The translations under genes and the position numbers were made by a program. From Mycobacterium gordonae (GTDB lineage: Bacteria; Actinomycetota; Actinomycetes; Mycobacteriales; Mycobacteriaceae): a DNA stretch of 44,779 bases. The notes beneath the pieces are model-generated. The model saw nothing but the letters and a program-made list of their open reading frames with translations. It did no database searches and was not told the origin of the DNA. Position 1 is the stretch's first letter. Every line of letters begins with the position of its first letter. The stretch is from the NCBI RefSeq assembly GCF_001417955.2, contig NZ_LKTM01000340.1:1-44779 (forward strand), in the 5' to 3' direction. Shown here piece after piece: positions 1 through 7,520 of the stretch.

Positions 1-24
1 CCCATCTTCGGAAGACCTCGACCC

Positions 25-264
25 CTATCCCGACAACGACGCGCCGAGCACCCCTACACCCTCATCTGCGAAGAGCCTGATTAGGACCCACCCGTTATCA
101 CCCACAATTGGAATCCATTCAGGATCCTCGATACCCTCGGGTAGCAAGTCGTCAAGCGGCTGGGCGGTGAAGCGCGCAGTGTCGCGCCGGATAGTGGACA
201 TTCCCTTGCCCAGCCTCTGCAGGTTTTCGTCCACGACGTAGACGACGTCCTCGACAGCAACCAT
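25..264 (-). CDS. Truncated VapC45-like PIN-domain toxin
   Basis: This 79-residue protein follows the antitoxin gene after a 12-base gap. It keeps the N-terminal strand with acidic residues (VVDENLQRLGKG, Asp12 and Glu13) and the central GWVLI strand of the PIN-like fold found in M. tuberculosis VapC45 (Rv2019), a toxin of about 138 residues as I recall. Family members continue after that strand with an Asn-Asp-Arg type motif and further helices. Here the protein diverges into unrelated residues and stops, and neither other frame restores a family-like C-terminus. The catalytic C-terminal half is therefore missing, and the toxin is probably inactive or decaying. A GGAG lies about 9 bases before the ATG. 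The family assignment rests on the shared neighbour and short motifs. Confidence 0.6.
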   Translation of the reverse strand: MVAVEDVVYVVDENLQRLGKGMSTIRRDTARFTAQPLDDLLPEGIEDPEWIPIVGDNGWVLIRLFADEGVGVLGASLSG

Positions 265-276
265 TGTGGGCTCCGC

Positions 277-975
277 CTATGCGGCGAGCCGATGCTTGTC
301 TGCGTAATTAATAGCAGCGCGCACTTGAGCGATGCTCAGCCCGTAATCGGCAGCGAGATCCTCGACTGACTCGCCAGCTTTATTCATCCCAGCAATGGTC
401 GCCACAGCGACTCGGCGTCCCGCGATTGTGGGCTGACCGCTCAGCCGCTGTGGGTTGATCACAATTTCGGGAAAATCTTCATCAGCCGGCAGCTCGGCGA
501 CGTAGCTTTCCCCGCGCTCATCGATCCCGAGTCTCGCCCTTTCGATAAGTGGCCAACCGTCGCCCAGCAGCATTTGACCAGTCCGCACAACCATCTGTGC
601 GTCATCGAGTCCCACTTCGGCGCCGCCAATAACAAGGTCAGTCGCCTCCGCCGATAGGTAAGGGCGCAAATGAGCTAGCGGATAATCGATTTGATAAGTG
701 TCGCGAAGGGCTTGAATAGCTGAGCGTAGCCGCCGCGTCTTAACCTGCTCGCGAAACTCAGCAATGATCCGCGCTTCCACGAATTCACCCCACGTCACCC
801 ATTCGGTGTCCCGCGCCTCCACTCGAAGAATTGGCTTATAGTCGACTCCACCCCGCTCGTACCCGTTGATCCACCGTTTCGCCGTCCCGTTCCGCAACCC
901 GATGATCCGATCGACCTCGGCGTACAGATACACCTCTCGGTCCAGCATTGGTATAGCTACCACGCGCGACAGCAT
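277..975 (-). CDS. VapB45-like antitoxin with C-terminal DUF433 domain
   Basis: A 232-residue protein. Residues near 10-45 resemble a MerR-like DNA-binding helix region (LYAEVDRIIGLRNGTAKRW). The last 60 or so residues are a DUF433 domain (INPQRLSGQPTIAGRRV, then a helix-turn-helix ending in YADKHRL). This architecture and length match VapB45 (Rv2018) of M. tuberculosis, which is paired with the same kind of downstream PIN toxin. The role inferred from the family is to bind and neutralise the toxin and repress the operon. I chose the ATG at 975; an in-frame TTG at 984 is weaker. The 234 bases upstream (985-1218) hold no gene I can support. Because the partner toxin is truncated, this antitoxin may be a leftover. 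Confidence 0.7.
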   Translation of the reverse strand: MLSRVVAIPMLDREVYLYAEVDRIIGLRNGTAKRWINGYERGGVDYKPILRVEARDTEWVTWGEFVEARIIAEFREQVKTRRLRSAIQALRDTYQIDYPLAHLRPYLSAEATDLVIGGAEVGLDDAQMVVRTGQMLLGDGWPLIERARLGIDERGESYVAELPADEDFPEIVINPQRLSGQPTIAGRRVAVATIAGMNKAGESVEDLAADYGLSIAQVRAAINYADKHRLAA

Positions 976-1218
976 GACACACAAGTAGCACCCGGTTCCG
1001 ACACGCGGCCCAACGTGATCTCAGGCACTTCGTTAGTCCGCGCCTCCGACACCGAGCGGATCACTGCAGCGGCAAACCCGGGCATGCCCACCGGCTCACG
1101 TCAAATAATTTGCCCGCACCCTCTACGCCGGGCGGCGTTGCCAGCGGCTAGGTCCGGACGAGGCGCTGCCTGTTCGCCCGACGCGAGAACAAAAGTCGTC
1201 ACCTCCGCGCGTCCGCTC

Positions 1219-1521
1219 TCACGACGCGAAGCGACGACGACTTGTTTCGGTCAGGCCTGACGAATTCACATCGGGAGGCTCACACTCCGCCGAAACCTTC
1301 TGCGGCACAACACGAAACATCTCGACAGCACTTTCGATGTCGCCGAGGGTCATCCGCCACTTCCTACCGACTTTTCGCCCTTGTAGCTTGCCCGCCCTCA
1401 GTTGAGCGGCCAACCATTTCTCCGACACGCCGCCGATTCGCTGGGCGGCCTCGGCAAGATCATATGTCAGCGGCCCAGTCAAGATGGATCCCGTGTCTTT
1501 ATGAAACCTGTTGCGAGACAC
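1219..1521 (-). CDS. Excisionase-like helix-turn-helix protein
   Basis: A small protein of about 100 residues with a MerR/excisionase-type HTH: LTYDLAEAAQRIGGVSEKWL, then an arginine-rich wing (KLQGRKVGRKWRM) and DIESAVEM. This is the HTH_17 pattern of phage and plasmid excisionases and of element-borne regulators. It lies between the integrase and the toxin-antitoxin pair, all on the minus strand, which fits a recombination directionality factor or a regulator of the island. The start is uncertain. GTG at 1521 has a close GAGGA, an ATG at 1590 would add 23 residues, and a TTG at 1482 would still keep the domain. The C-terminal tail (Ser/Thr/Arg-rich) is not recognisable. Confidence 0.65.
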   Translation of the reverse strand: MSRNRFHKDTGSILTGPLTYDLAEAAQRIGGVSEKWLAAQLRAGKLQGRKVGRKWRMTLGDIESAVEMFRVVPQKVSAECEPPDVNSSGLTETSRRRFAS

Positions 1522-1657
1522 GCTGTCCTCACACGAACCGAATGACATCGATTGCCCAAGAGCGTAATCGATGCCGAGAGTTCCATGCATCTACGCTAAG
1601 CCCTGGATTCGCTTAACGCGACATCGCTCGCGAACCAATTTTCCGCGCCAGGCGACG

Positions 1658-2749
1658 TCACGTGGTGGACGTACGCCCGATCTCCAATCGAACGCTGATG
1701 GCACTGGCGGCCGCCTGCGCGCTGCGGCGGTCCAGGTGCCCGTACGTCCCCACGGTGGTCTCGATCGACTCATGCCCTAGATGTTGCTGCACGACAGCCA
1801 GCGGCACGTTATCAGCGATCATCCACGAGGCACAGGTGTGCCGCAGGTCGTGAATCCGAGGCGTCTTGCCGAGCGCCGCCCGTTTCACGGCCGGCGCCCA
1901 CACCCGTCGAGTGAACCCCTGCGCGCGAACGTAGTCTCCGACCCGATTAGTGAAGAGCCACTCGCCGGAGTAGTCCAGCTTCGCAAGGGCACTATCGGCG
2001 ACGTTGATGGTGCGCACGGATTTAGCCGACTTGGGCGGTCCAAGTCTGACGCCCTCGTCATCCGCCTTCCAGGCCCGGGATATTCGCACAGTGCCTTGCG
2101 CACGGTCGACGTCGTCAGGTCGCAACGCGGTCGCCTCGCTCCACCGGGCTCCGGACGCGACGAGGAAGGTTACCAACGGCCGCCAGTACTCGGTGACGGC
2201 ATTGAGCAGGAGGGCGAATTCGGATTCGGTGAGGAACACCATCTCTCGCCGCTCCCATCGAGGCAGGCGCAGGCCGCGACACGGGTTGACGGAGATGTGG
2301 CCGCCCGCAACGGCCGCGTTCATCGCTCCGGATAAGAATCGCTGCTTGTTGGCAATCGTCTTGCCGGATGCACCTTGGTCGAACATTGCATTCACCCACA
2401 GCGCGATGTCATCACGGGATAACGCCGCCAGCGGCGTGACGCCCAAGACCGGCGCGATGTCGTTGGTCAGATAGGACCGATAGCGTCGTACGGTCCCGGG
2501 CTCGACGCCGGTCAGGTGGTCAATGTGATGGCCGATCCACTCTTCGACCGTCAGAATCGAGCCCGCACGTTCTGTCACAGCCATGACCTCAAGGGCCTTA
2601 GCCGGGCCCACCTGGTTGACCAGTTCCCGAAACCGGACCGCCAGCCCGTGGTCATCGAAAGACAGCGACGACTGCTTGCCGTCAACCCTGAAAAGCACCG
2701 ATGTGTAGGAACTACCGTCTTTGCGGGTGCGCAGTCGAAGCGTCGCCAT
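1658..2749 (-). CDS. Tyrosine recombinase / phage-type integrase
   Basis: A 363-residue site-specific recombinase. Residues 1-60 are an AP2-like or arm-type DNA-binding N-terminus (LRLRTRKDGSSY). Residues 65-150 are the SAM-like core-binding domain. Residues 170-350 are the catalytic domain. The catalytic set is visible: Arg202 (GARWSE), Lys near 240-243, His300 and Arg303 (HDLRH), His326 (LGHES) and nucleophile Tyr336 (GTYGHL). Length and domain order are those of a full mycobacteriophage or island integrase, and no break is seen. It starts 77 bases from the 3' end of tRNA-Ala, its likely attachment site. It should catalyse integration and, with the small HTH protein nearby, excision. Confidence 0.93.
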   Translation of the reverse strand: MATLRLRTRKDGSSYTSVLFRVDGKQSSLSFDDHGLAVRFRELVNQVGPAKALEVMAVTERAGSILTVEEWIGHHIDHLTGVEPGTVRRYRSYLTNDIAPVLGVTPLAALSRDDIALWVNAMFDQGASGKTIANKQRFLSGAMNAAVAGGHISVNPCRGLRLPRWERREMVFLTESEFALLLNAVTEYWRPLVTFLVASGARWSEATALRPDDVDRAQGTVRISRAWKADDEGVRLGPPKSAKSVRTINVADSALAKLDYSGEWLFTNRVGDYVRAQGFTRRVWAPAVKRAALGKTPRIHDLRHTCASWMIADNVPLAVVQQHLGHESIETTVGTYGHLDRRSAQAAASAISVRLEIGRTSTT

Positions 2750-2826
2750 GCAGGCAGAATACGCCCGATGTTGACCGCTGTGTTGACGGGAGAATTAGCG
2801 AAACGCTGTGACCTGCGGTTTCTGGG

Positions 2827-2899
2827 TGGAGCTAAGGGGACTCGAACCCCTGACCCCCACACTGCCAGTGTGGTGCGCTACCAGCTGCGCCATAGCCCC
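2827..2899 (-). tRNA. tRNA-Ala (anticodon GGC)
   Basis: On the minus strand the sequence folds as a cloverleaf. A 7-base acceptor stem (GGGGCTA with TAGCTCC) is followed by a GCGC/GCGC D-stem, an anticodon stem CCACA/TGTGG with loop CTGGCAG (anticodon GGC, alanine), and a T-stem AGGGG/CCCCT around TTCGAGT. The discriminator base is A, and CCA is not encoded. The adjacent integrase makes this the likely insertion target of the island; the tRNA remains intact. Confidence 0.96.
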
Positions 2900-2917
2900 A
2901 AGATGTCGTGCTCATCG

Positions 2918-2946
2918 AAGCTACACCACCAGCCACACGCGTTCAA
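2918..2946 (-). promoter_or_regulatory. Probable sigma-A-type promoter of tRNA-Ala
   Basis: Reading the minus strand, TTGAAC (2946-2941) is separated by exactly 17 bases from TAGCTT (2923-2918), which fits TTGACA-N17-TANNNT. The tRNA 5' end lies 19 bases downstream of the -10 element, giving a short leader. This is seen in sequence only. Confidence 0.5.
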
Positions 2947-2964
2947 AGTCGCTGCTGAGCGCAG

Positions 2965-2984
2965 TGATATCGCCGGCGATATCA
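2965..2984. repeat. Perfect 20-base palindrome between pgm and tRNA-Ala
   Basis: TGATATCGCCGGCGATATCA reads identically on both strands with no loop. It lies 61 bases after the pgm stop codon and 19 bases upstream of the probable tRNA -35 element. It could be a terminator-like structure for pgm without a U-tract, or a protein-binding operator. The lack of a spacer favours a DNA-binding site over an RNA hairpin. Confidence 0.6.
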
Positions 2985-3045
2985 AATCCGCAGACATCCC
3001 ACCACCTGCAAGAAGGTACTGGTGTGACGTATGTGACGCCAAAAG

Positions 3046-4689
3046 CTACCCGATCACGGAATTGACCAGCTCCCGGGCCACGGTCTGCACTTCCGCCAGG
3101 TGCTCCGCGCCGAGGAACGACTCGGCGTAGATCTTGTACACATCCTCTGTCCCCGACGGCCGCGCAGCGAACCACGCGTTGGCCGTGGTCACTTTGAGCC
3201 CACCCAGCGGCGCACCGTTGCCCGGCGCCGTCGTCAGCTTCCCCACGATCGGCTCCCCCGCTAACGACGTGGCGGTGACCTCCGACGCTGACAACCGCGC
3301 CAGCCGGGCCTTCTGATCGCGGTTGGCGGGCGCGTCCACCCGGGCGTACACCGGTGCGCCGTACGCGCCCGTCAACTGCGCATACCGCTGTGACGGCGTC
3401 AGACCCGTCACCGCCAATATCTCCGAGGCCAGCAGCGCCAGGATGATCCCGTCCTTGTCGGTGGTCCACACCGAGCCGTCGCGCCGCAGGAATGACGCCC
3501 CCGCCGACTCCTCACCCCCGAACCCGATGGTGCCGCCGATCAGCCCGTCCACGAACCACTTGAATCCGACCGGCACCTCGACCAGTTCCCGGCCGATGCC
3601 CGCCACCACGCGGTCGATGATCGAGGAACTCACCGCCGTCTTGCCGACGCCCACCCCCGCCGGCCACGACGGCCGGTGGGTGTACAGCCGGTGGGTGTAC
3701 AGATAGTCGATCGCCACCGCCAGATAGTGGTTCGGGTTCAGCAACCCCCCGTCCGGAGTGACGATGCCGTGCCGGTCGGAGTCAGCGTCGTTGCCGGTGG
3801 CGATCTGGTACCGATCCCGGTTGGCGATCAGCCCCGCCATCGCGTCCGGCGAGCTGCAATCCATCCGGATCTTGCCGTCGTGGTCCAGCGTCATGAACCG
3901 CCACGTCGCGTCGACCAACGGGTTGACCACGGTCAAGTTCAGACCGTGCCGATCGGCGATCGCGCCCCAGTAGTCGACGCTGGCCCCGCCCAACGGATCC
4001 GCGCCGATGCGCACACCCGCCGCGCGGATCGCGTCGATGTCGACCACATTGACCAGGTCGTCGACATAGGCACTCAGATAGTCATGGCGCTGCACCAGAC
4101 CCAGAGCCCGCGCCAACGGCACCCGCCGCACCGAGGACAAATCCCGCAGAATTTCGTTGGCGCGCTTGGCAATCAGGCCCGTGGCGGCACTGTCGGCGGG
4201 ACCGCCGTTGGGTGGGTTGTACTTGAAGCCCCCGTCTGCCGGCGGGTTGTGTGACGGCGTGACGACAATCCCGTCGGCCAGCCCCTCGGTGCGGCCCCGG
4301 TTGTAGGTCAGGATGGCATGGCTGATCGCCGGCGTCGGCGTATAGCGGTCCCTCGAATCGACAACGGCCACAACGTCGTTGCCAGCGAGCACCTCCACCG
4401 CCGACACCCAGGCCGGCTCTGACAACCCATGCGTGTCGCGGCCGATGAACAACGGCCCGGTGGTCCCCTGGGCCGCGCGGTACTCGACGATCGCCTGAGT
4501 CGTCGCCAGGATGTGCGGCTCGTTGAACGCACCCTTCAGCGCCGAACCCCGATGACCCGAGGTGCCGAACACCACCTGTTGTGCGACGTCGTCGGGATCG
4601 GGCGTGATCGTGTAGTACGCCGTCACCAGGTGCGGCAGGTCGACGAGGTCTTCGGGCTGGGCCGGCTGACCGGCTCGCGGGTTGGCCAT
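3046..4689 (-). CDS. pgm: Phosphoglucomutase (alpha-D-glucose phosphate-specific)
   Basis: A 547-residue cytosolic enzyme interconverting glucose 1-phosphate and glucose 6-phosphate, linking glycolysis with UDP-/ADP-glucose supply for glycogen, trehalose and cell-wall glycans. The phosphoserine loop is TPSHNPP (Ser146), the metal loop is GNDADSDRHG, the sugar-binding segment is GGEESAG, and the C-terminal phosphate-binding loop is RPSGTEDVYK. The length equals E. coli Pgm (about 546). The start is the ATG at 4689 (MANPRAG); longer in-frame readings upstream overlap the divergent crcB gene and look non-coding. The order pgm, crcB, crcB, DUF190 matches Rv3068c-Rv3071 as I recall it. Confidence 0.95.
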   Translation of the reverse strand: MANPRAGQPAQPEDLVDLPHLVTAYYTITPDPDDVAQQVVFGTSGHRGSALKGAFNEPHILATTQAIVEYRAAQGTTGPLFIGRDTHGLSEPAWVSAVEVLAGNDVVAVVDSRDRYTPTPAISHAILTYNRGRTEGLADGIVVTPSHNPPADGGFKYNPPNGGPADSAATGLIAKRANEILRDLSSVRRVPLARALGLVQRHDYLSAYVDDLVNVVDIDAIRAAGVRIGADPLGGASVDYWGAIADRHGLNLTVVNPLVDATWRFMTLDHDGKIRMDCSSPDAMAGLIANRDRYQIATGNDADSDRHGIVTPDGGLLNPNHYLAVAIDYLYTHRLYTHRPSWPAGVGVGKTAVSSSIIDRVVAGIGRELVEVPVGFKWFVDGLIGGTIGFGGEESAGASFLRRDGSVWTTDKDGIILALLASEILAVTGLTPSQRYAQLTGAYGAPVYARVDAPANRDQKARLARLSASEVTATSLAGEPIVGKLTTAPGNGAPLGGLKVTTANAWFAARPSGTEDVYKIYAESFLGAEHLAEVQTVARELVNSVIG

Positions 4690-4769
4690 GGTGACCAATT
4701 CTGCCCGCAAGCCCCAACACGTTTTAGGCTGCGTAGGCGCACAGTTGGCAGACCGGAAGGAAACAGCCC

Positions 4770-5165
4770 GTGGCACGGCCTGACTATCGCGAGTTGGCGG
4801 CCATCTTCGCCGGCGGTGCGCTCGGTTCGCTGGCCCGAGCCGCCCTGGCCACCCTGGCCGTCCCCGATCCCGGGCGCTGGCCCTGGCCCACCTTCGTGGT
4901 CAACATCCTCGGCGCGTTCCTGGTGGGCTACTTCACCACCCGACTGCTGGAACGACTACCCCTGTCGAGCTATCGGCGCCCGCTGCTCGGCACCGGATTG
5001 TGCGGTGGCTTAACCACTTTCTCCACCATGCAGGTCGAAACCATCAAGATGGCCGAACACGGTCACTGGGTGTTGGCCGCCACCTACACCGTCGTCAGCA
5101 TCGTGCTGGGACTCGTGGCGGTATACCTGGCCACCGCCCTGGTACGCCGGGTGCGCATCCGATGA
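4770..5165 (+). CDS. crcB: Fluoride channel CrcB/Fluc, first subunit
   Basis: A 131-residue, four-helix membrane protein of the CrcB/Fluc family, which exports fluoride as a dual-topology or heterodimeric channel. Signature residues are GGALGSLARA, the Asn of TFVVNILGAFLVGY, and GFCGG-like GLCGGLTTFSTMQVE, holding the Phe/Thr-rich fluoride pathway. The GTG start at 4770 has GGAAGGAAA 6-14 bases upstream. Its stop overlaps the next crcB start by ATGA, so the two subunits are translationally coupled. Paired crcB genes usually encode a heterodimer of opposite topology. I could not find a fluoride riboswitch in the 80 bases between it and pgm. Confidence 0.93.
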   Translation: MARPDYRELAAIFAGGALGSLARAALATLAVPDPGRWPWPTFVVNILGAFLVGYFTTRLLERLPLSSYRRPLLGTGLCGGLTTFSTMQVETIKMAEHGHWVLAATYTVVSIVLGLVAVYLATALVRRVRIR

Positions 5166-5530
5166 CGACGGCCCTGGTCTGGCTCGGAGTCATGCTCATC
5201 GGCGGCATCGGTTCGGTGACGCGGTTTCTGGTGGACCGCACGGTGGCTCGGCGGGTGGGCCGCCCGTTCCCCTACGGCACGCTGACCGTCAACATCACGG
5301 GCGCGGCGCTGCTGGGGTTCCTCACCAGCCTGGCGCTGCCCAAGGACGTGTCCCTGCTGATCGGCACCGCGTTCGTGGGCGCCTACACCACCTTCTCCAC
5401 CTGGATGCTGGAAACTCAGCGCCTCGGCGAAGAACGCCAGCTGCTGGCGGCGTTCGCCAACATCGCCGTCAGCGTTCTACTCGGACTGGGCGCGGTGCTC
5501 GTGGGACAACGGATCGCGGGGCTGATATGA
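5162..5530 (+). CDS. crcB: Fluoride channel CrcB/Fluc, second subunit
   Basis: A 122-residue paralogue of the preceding gene, with the same four-helix layout: GGIGSVTRFLVDR, the conserved Asn in GTLTVNITGAALLGF, and GAYTTFSTWMLE. The two crcB products differ in the charged loops, as expected of heterodimeric Fluc pairs that insert in opposite orientations. It starts within the stop codon of the first crcB (ATGA) and ends within the start codon of the DUF190 gene (ATGA), giving a tightly coupled three-gene operon. Confidence 0.93.
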   Translation: MTTALVWLGVMLIGGIGSVTRFLVDRTVARRVGRPFPYGTLTVNITGAALLGFLTSLALPKDVSLLIGTAFVGAYTTFSTWMLETQRLGEERQLLAAFANIAVSVLLGLGAVLVGQRIAGLI

Positions 5531-6624
5531 GCGAGAAGAGCCTGAAGCTCACCGCCTATTTCGGCGAGCGGCAGCGCGCCGTCGGCACACCGCGGCGCTT
5601 CCTGGCCGACGAAATGCTGGACCTCTTCGGGGCACGCGGCGTGGCGACGAGCGTGATGATGCGCGGAGTCGCCAGCTTCGGGCCCACCGGCGGCCTGCAC
5701 AGCGACGTTTCGCTCAGCCTGTCCGAGGACCCACCGGTGACGATCGCCGCCGTCGACGTCGAATCCAAGATCCGTGGCCTCGTCAACGACGTCACCGCCA
5801 TGACCGGCCATGGGCTGGTCACACTCGAACGTGCGCGCCTGATCACCCGCGACAGCGGCACCGACGCGTTCAGCGAAATCGACAGCAGAACCGGAGACGG
5901 CGCCAAGCTGACCATCTACGTCGGCCGGCAGGTGCGCGTCGCCGGAAAACCGGCCCACCTGGCCGTCTGCGAGTTGCTGCACCGCCACGGATTCGCCGGC
6001 GCCACAGTGCTTCTCGGTGTGGACGGCACCGCGCACGGTCAGCGAGAGCGGGCCAGGTTCTTCGGCCGCAACGTCAACGTGCCGCAGATGATCATCGGCA
6101 TCGGGCTGCCTCCGCAGGTGTCGGCCGCCGCCACCGAGCTCGCCACTGTGTTGCCCAACCCGCTGCTGACCATCGAGCGGGTACGGCTGTGCAAACGCGA
6201 CGGCGAATTGTTCGCCCGTCCACAAGAGCTTCCGCCCACCGACAGCCAGGGACGCACACTGTGGCAGAAGCTGATGGTGCACACCGCCGACGGCGAACGC
6301 GATGACGGGCAGCCGATCCACCGCGCGATCGTGCAACAACTGATGCGCTCCCGCACGGCCCGGGGAGCGACCGTGCTACGCGGCATCTGGGGCTTTCATG
6401 GCGATCATAAACCGCACGGCGACAAGCTTTTTCAGCTCGCTCGCAAGGTGCCGCTGATGACCATCGTGGTCGACACCCCCGATGCGATCGCCCGCAGCTT
6501 CACCATCATCGACGAGCTGACGGCCCGCCACGGACTGGTCACCAGCGAGATGGTCCCGGCGGCCACGTCACTGGACGGCACGCCGCGCGCACCTGAGACG
6601 CCGCTGGCCGAGTACGACTACTGA
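5527..6624 (+). CDS. Protein with three DUF190 units, coupled to crcB pair
   Basis: This 365-residue soluble protein has no signal peptide. It contains three repeats of the DUF190 fold, a small alpha/beta ferredoxin-like, PII-resembling domain, at about 6-104 (LKLTAYFGERQR), 127-222 (KLTIYVGRQVRV) and 246-344 (QKLMVHTADGER). Each unit repeats the pattern of a strand, a helix with Ala/Leu, G-ATVLRG-type strand and -GH/HG- loop. Short DUF190 proteins usually have one unit, so a triple array could form a pseudo-trimer in one chain. It is translationally coupled to the second crcB. By analogy with PII-like proteins beside transporters it may regulate the fluoride channel, but that is inference. 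Its 3' end overlaps the convergent F420 gene by 7 bases. Confidence 0.85.
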   Translation: MSEKSLKLTAYFGERQRAVGTPRRFLADEMLDLFGARGVATSVMMRGVASFGPTGGLHSDVSLSLSEDPPVTIAAVDVESKIRGLVNDVTAMTGHGLVTLERARLITRDSGTDAFSEIDSRTGDGAKLTIYVGRQVRVAGKPAHLAVCELLHRHGFAGATVLLGVDGTAHGQRERARFFGRNVNVPQMIIGIGLPPQVSAAATELATVLPNPLLTIERVRLCKRDGELFARPQELPPTDSQGRTLWQKLMVHTADGERDDGQPIHRAIVQQLMRSRTARGATVLRGIWGFHGDHKPHGDKLFQLARKVPLMTIVVDTPDAIARSFTIIDELTARHGLVTSEMVPAATSLDGTPRAPETPLAEYDY

Positions 6625-7481
6625 ATCCATTCGTCTGCCAGAGTCGAAATCCATTCGGGCACAGCGTCGGCACTGTCCGGTGGCGCCTGCACCAGTACCA
6701 GCTCGTCGACGCCGAGCTCGGCCAACGCACCGGCATCGGCTGCCCGGGGTGCTGCCAGGGCCACTGCAACCCGCACGCCCGCCCGGTCACGACCCGATTC
6801 CTCGAGCAACTTCTCGAGCCGGCCGATCCGGTGCCGAACCTCGTCGATCCCGTCGAGGTTGAAGCCGTACCAACCATCGCCCCAAGCGGCGACACGGCGC
6901 AGCGCGGCGTCGCTGTTGCCACCGACCACAATCGGGATGCCTTTTTCGGCAACAGGTTTGGGATTAACCCGGATCGAGTCGAAGGCGACGAACCGCCCAG
7001 CGAAGGACGCGACGTCCTCGCGCCACAGCGTGCGCATCGCGGCGACGTATTCCGCGGTGCGCGCAGCGCGTCCTTCGAACGGCACCCCGAGTGCCTCGAA
7101 CTCCTCCCGGGACCACCCGACGCCGATGCCCAGCGTCAGCCGGCCGCCGCTGAGCCGGTCCAGACTGGCCGCCTGTTTGGCCACGATCACCGGGTTGTGC
7201 TCGGGTAGCAGCAGCACACCGGTCGCCAGCCGGATCCGCGACGACGCGGCCGCGGCGAAGCTGAGCGCGATCATGGGATCCAGCCAATCCGCCTCCGCGG
7301 GAACGGCAATCGCGCCGCTGTCGGAGTACGGGTAGCGGGACGTGGAGTCGTCCACCATCACGACGTGTTCGCCGGCCCACAGCGTGGCAAACCCGTGGTC
7401 CTCGGCCGCCGAGGCCACGGCGTCGATCACCGTCCGGTCAGCGCCAGGCCCGATTCCCAACGCATGCAATCCCAGCTGCAT
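6618..7481 (-). CDS. LLM-class F420-dependent oxidoreductase
   Basis: A 287-residue bacterial luciferase-like TIM barrel. Family marks are WAGEHVVM near residue 35, the RIRLATGVLLLPEHNP strand-loop, SGGRLTLGIGVGW, and the phosphate-binding segment IPIVVGGNSDAALRRVA. Mycobacterial members use F420 for hydride transfer, and the substrate cannot be told from sequence. The ATG has GAGAGGA about 6 bases upstream. It is convergent with the DUF190 gene, overlapping by 7 bases. Downstream on the same strand, none of the neighbours suggests a shared pathway. Confidence 0.88.
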   Translation of the reverse strand: MQLGLHALGIGPGADRTVIDAVASAAEDHGFATLWAGEHVVMVDDSTSRYPYSDSGAIAVPAEADWLDPMIALSFAAAASSRIRLATGVLLLPEHNPVIVAKQAASLDRLSGGRLTLGIGVGWSREEFEALGVPFEGRAARTAEYVAAMRTLWREDVASFAGRFVAFDSIRVNPKPVAEKGIPIVVGGNSDAALRRVAAWGDGWYGFNLDGIDEVRHRIGRLEKLLEESGRDRAGVRVAVALAAPRAADAGALAELGVDELVLVQAPPDSADAVPEWISTLADEWIQ

Positions 7482-7520
7482 GCAGCGATCCTCTCACCTG
7501 CGGACCGCGGGCACGATCGA

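Larger units (their letters stand above)
1..2826. mobile_element. End of a tRNA-Ala-integrated genomic island or prophage remnant
   Basis: A tyrosine integrase starts 77 bases beyond the 3' end of a tRNA-Ala gene and is read in the same direction. This is the usual arrangement when an element has inserted into the tRNA 3' end, so the attachment core should lie within the tRNA 3' half, around 2827-2870. Next inward come a small excisionase-like HTH gene and a toxin-antitoxin pair. The antitoxin region reads visibly more AT-rich than the core genes to the right of the tRNA. The element continues past the left edge, so its other attachment copy and full size cannot be seen. Right of the tRNA the gene order is ordinary mycobacterial core. 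Int plus tRNA is strong evidence for an element; whether it still moves is unknown. Confidence 0.75.

Noticed and set aside
985..1218. Possible small gene between the antitoxin and the HTH gene
   Set aside because: Open frames here have no ribosome-binding site, no family resemblance and a basic low-complexity composition.
2808..3065. Plus-strand ORF reading LRGLEPLTPTLP
   Set aside because: This is the well-known false translation of the antisense strand of a tRNA gene.
4690..4769. Fluoride riboswitch upstream of crcB
   Set aside because: The 80 bases between pgm and crcB lack the conserved crcB-motif blocks and pseudoknot spacing.
5416..6339. 307-codon minus-strand ORF opposite the DUF190 gene
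   Set aside because: Shadow of the DUF190 frame with Gly/His/Arg low complexity.
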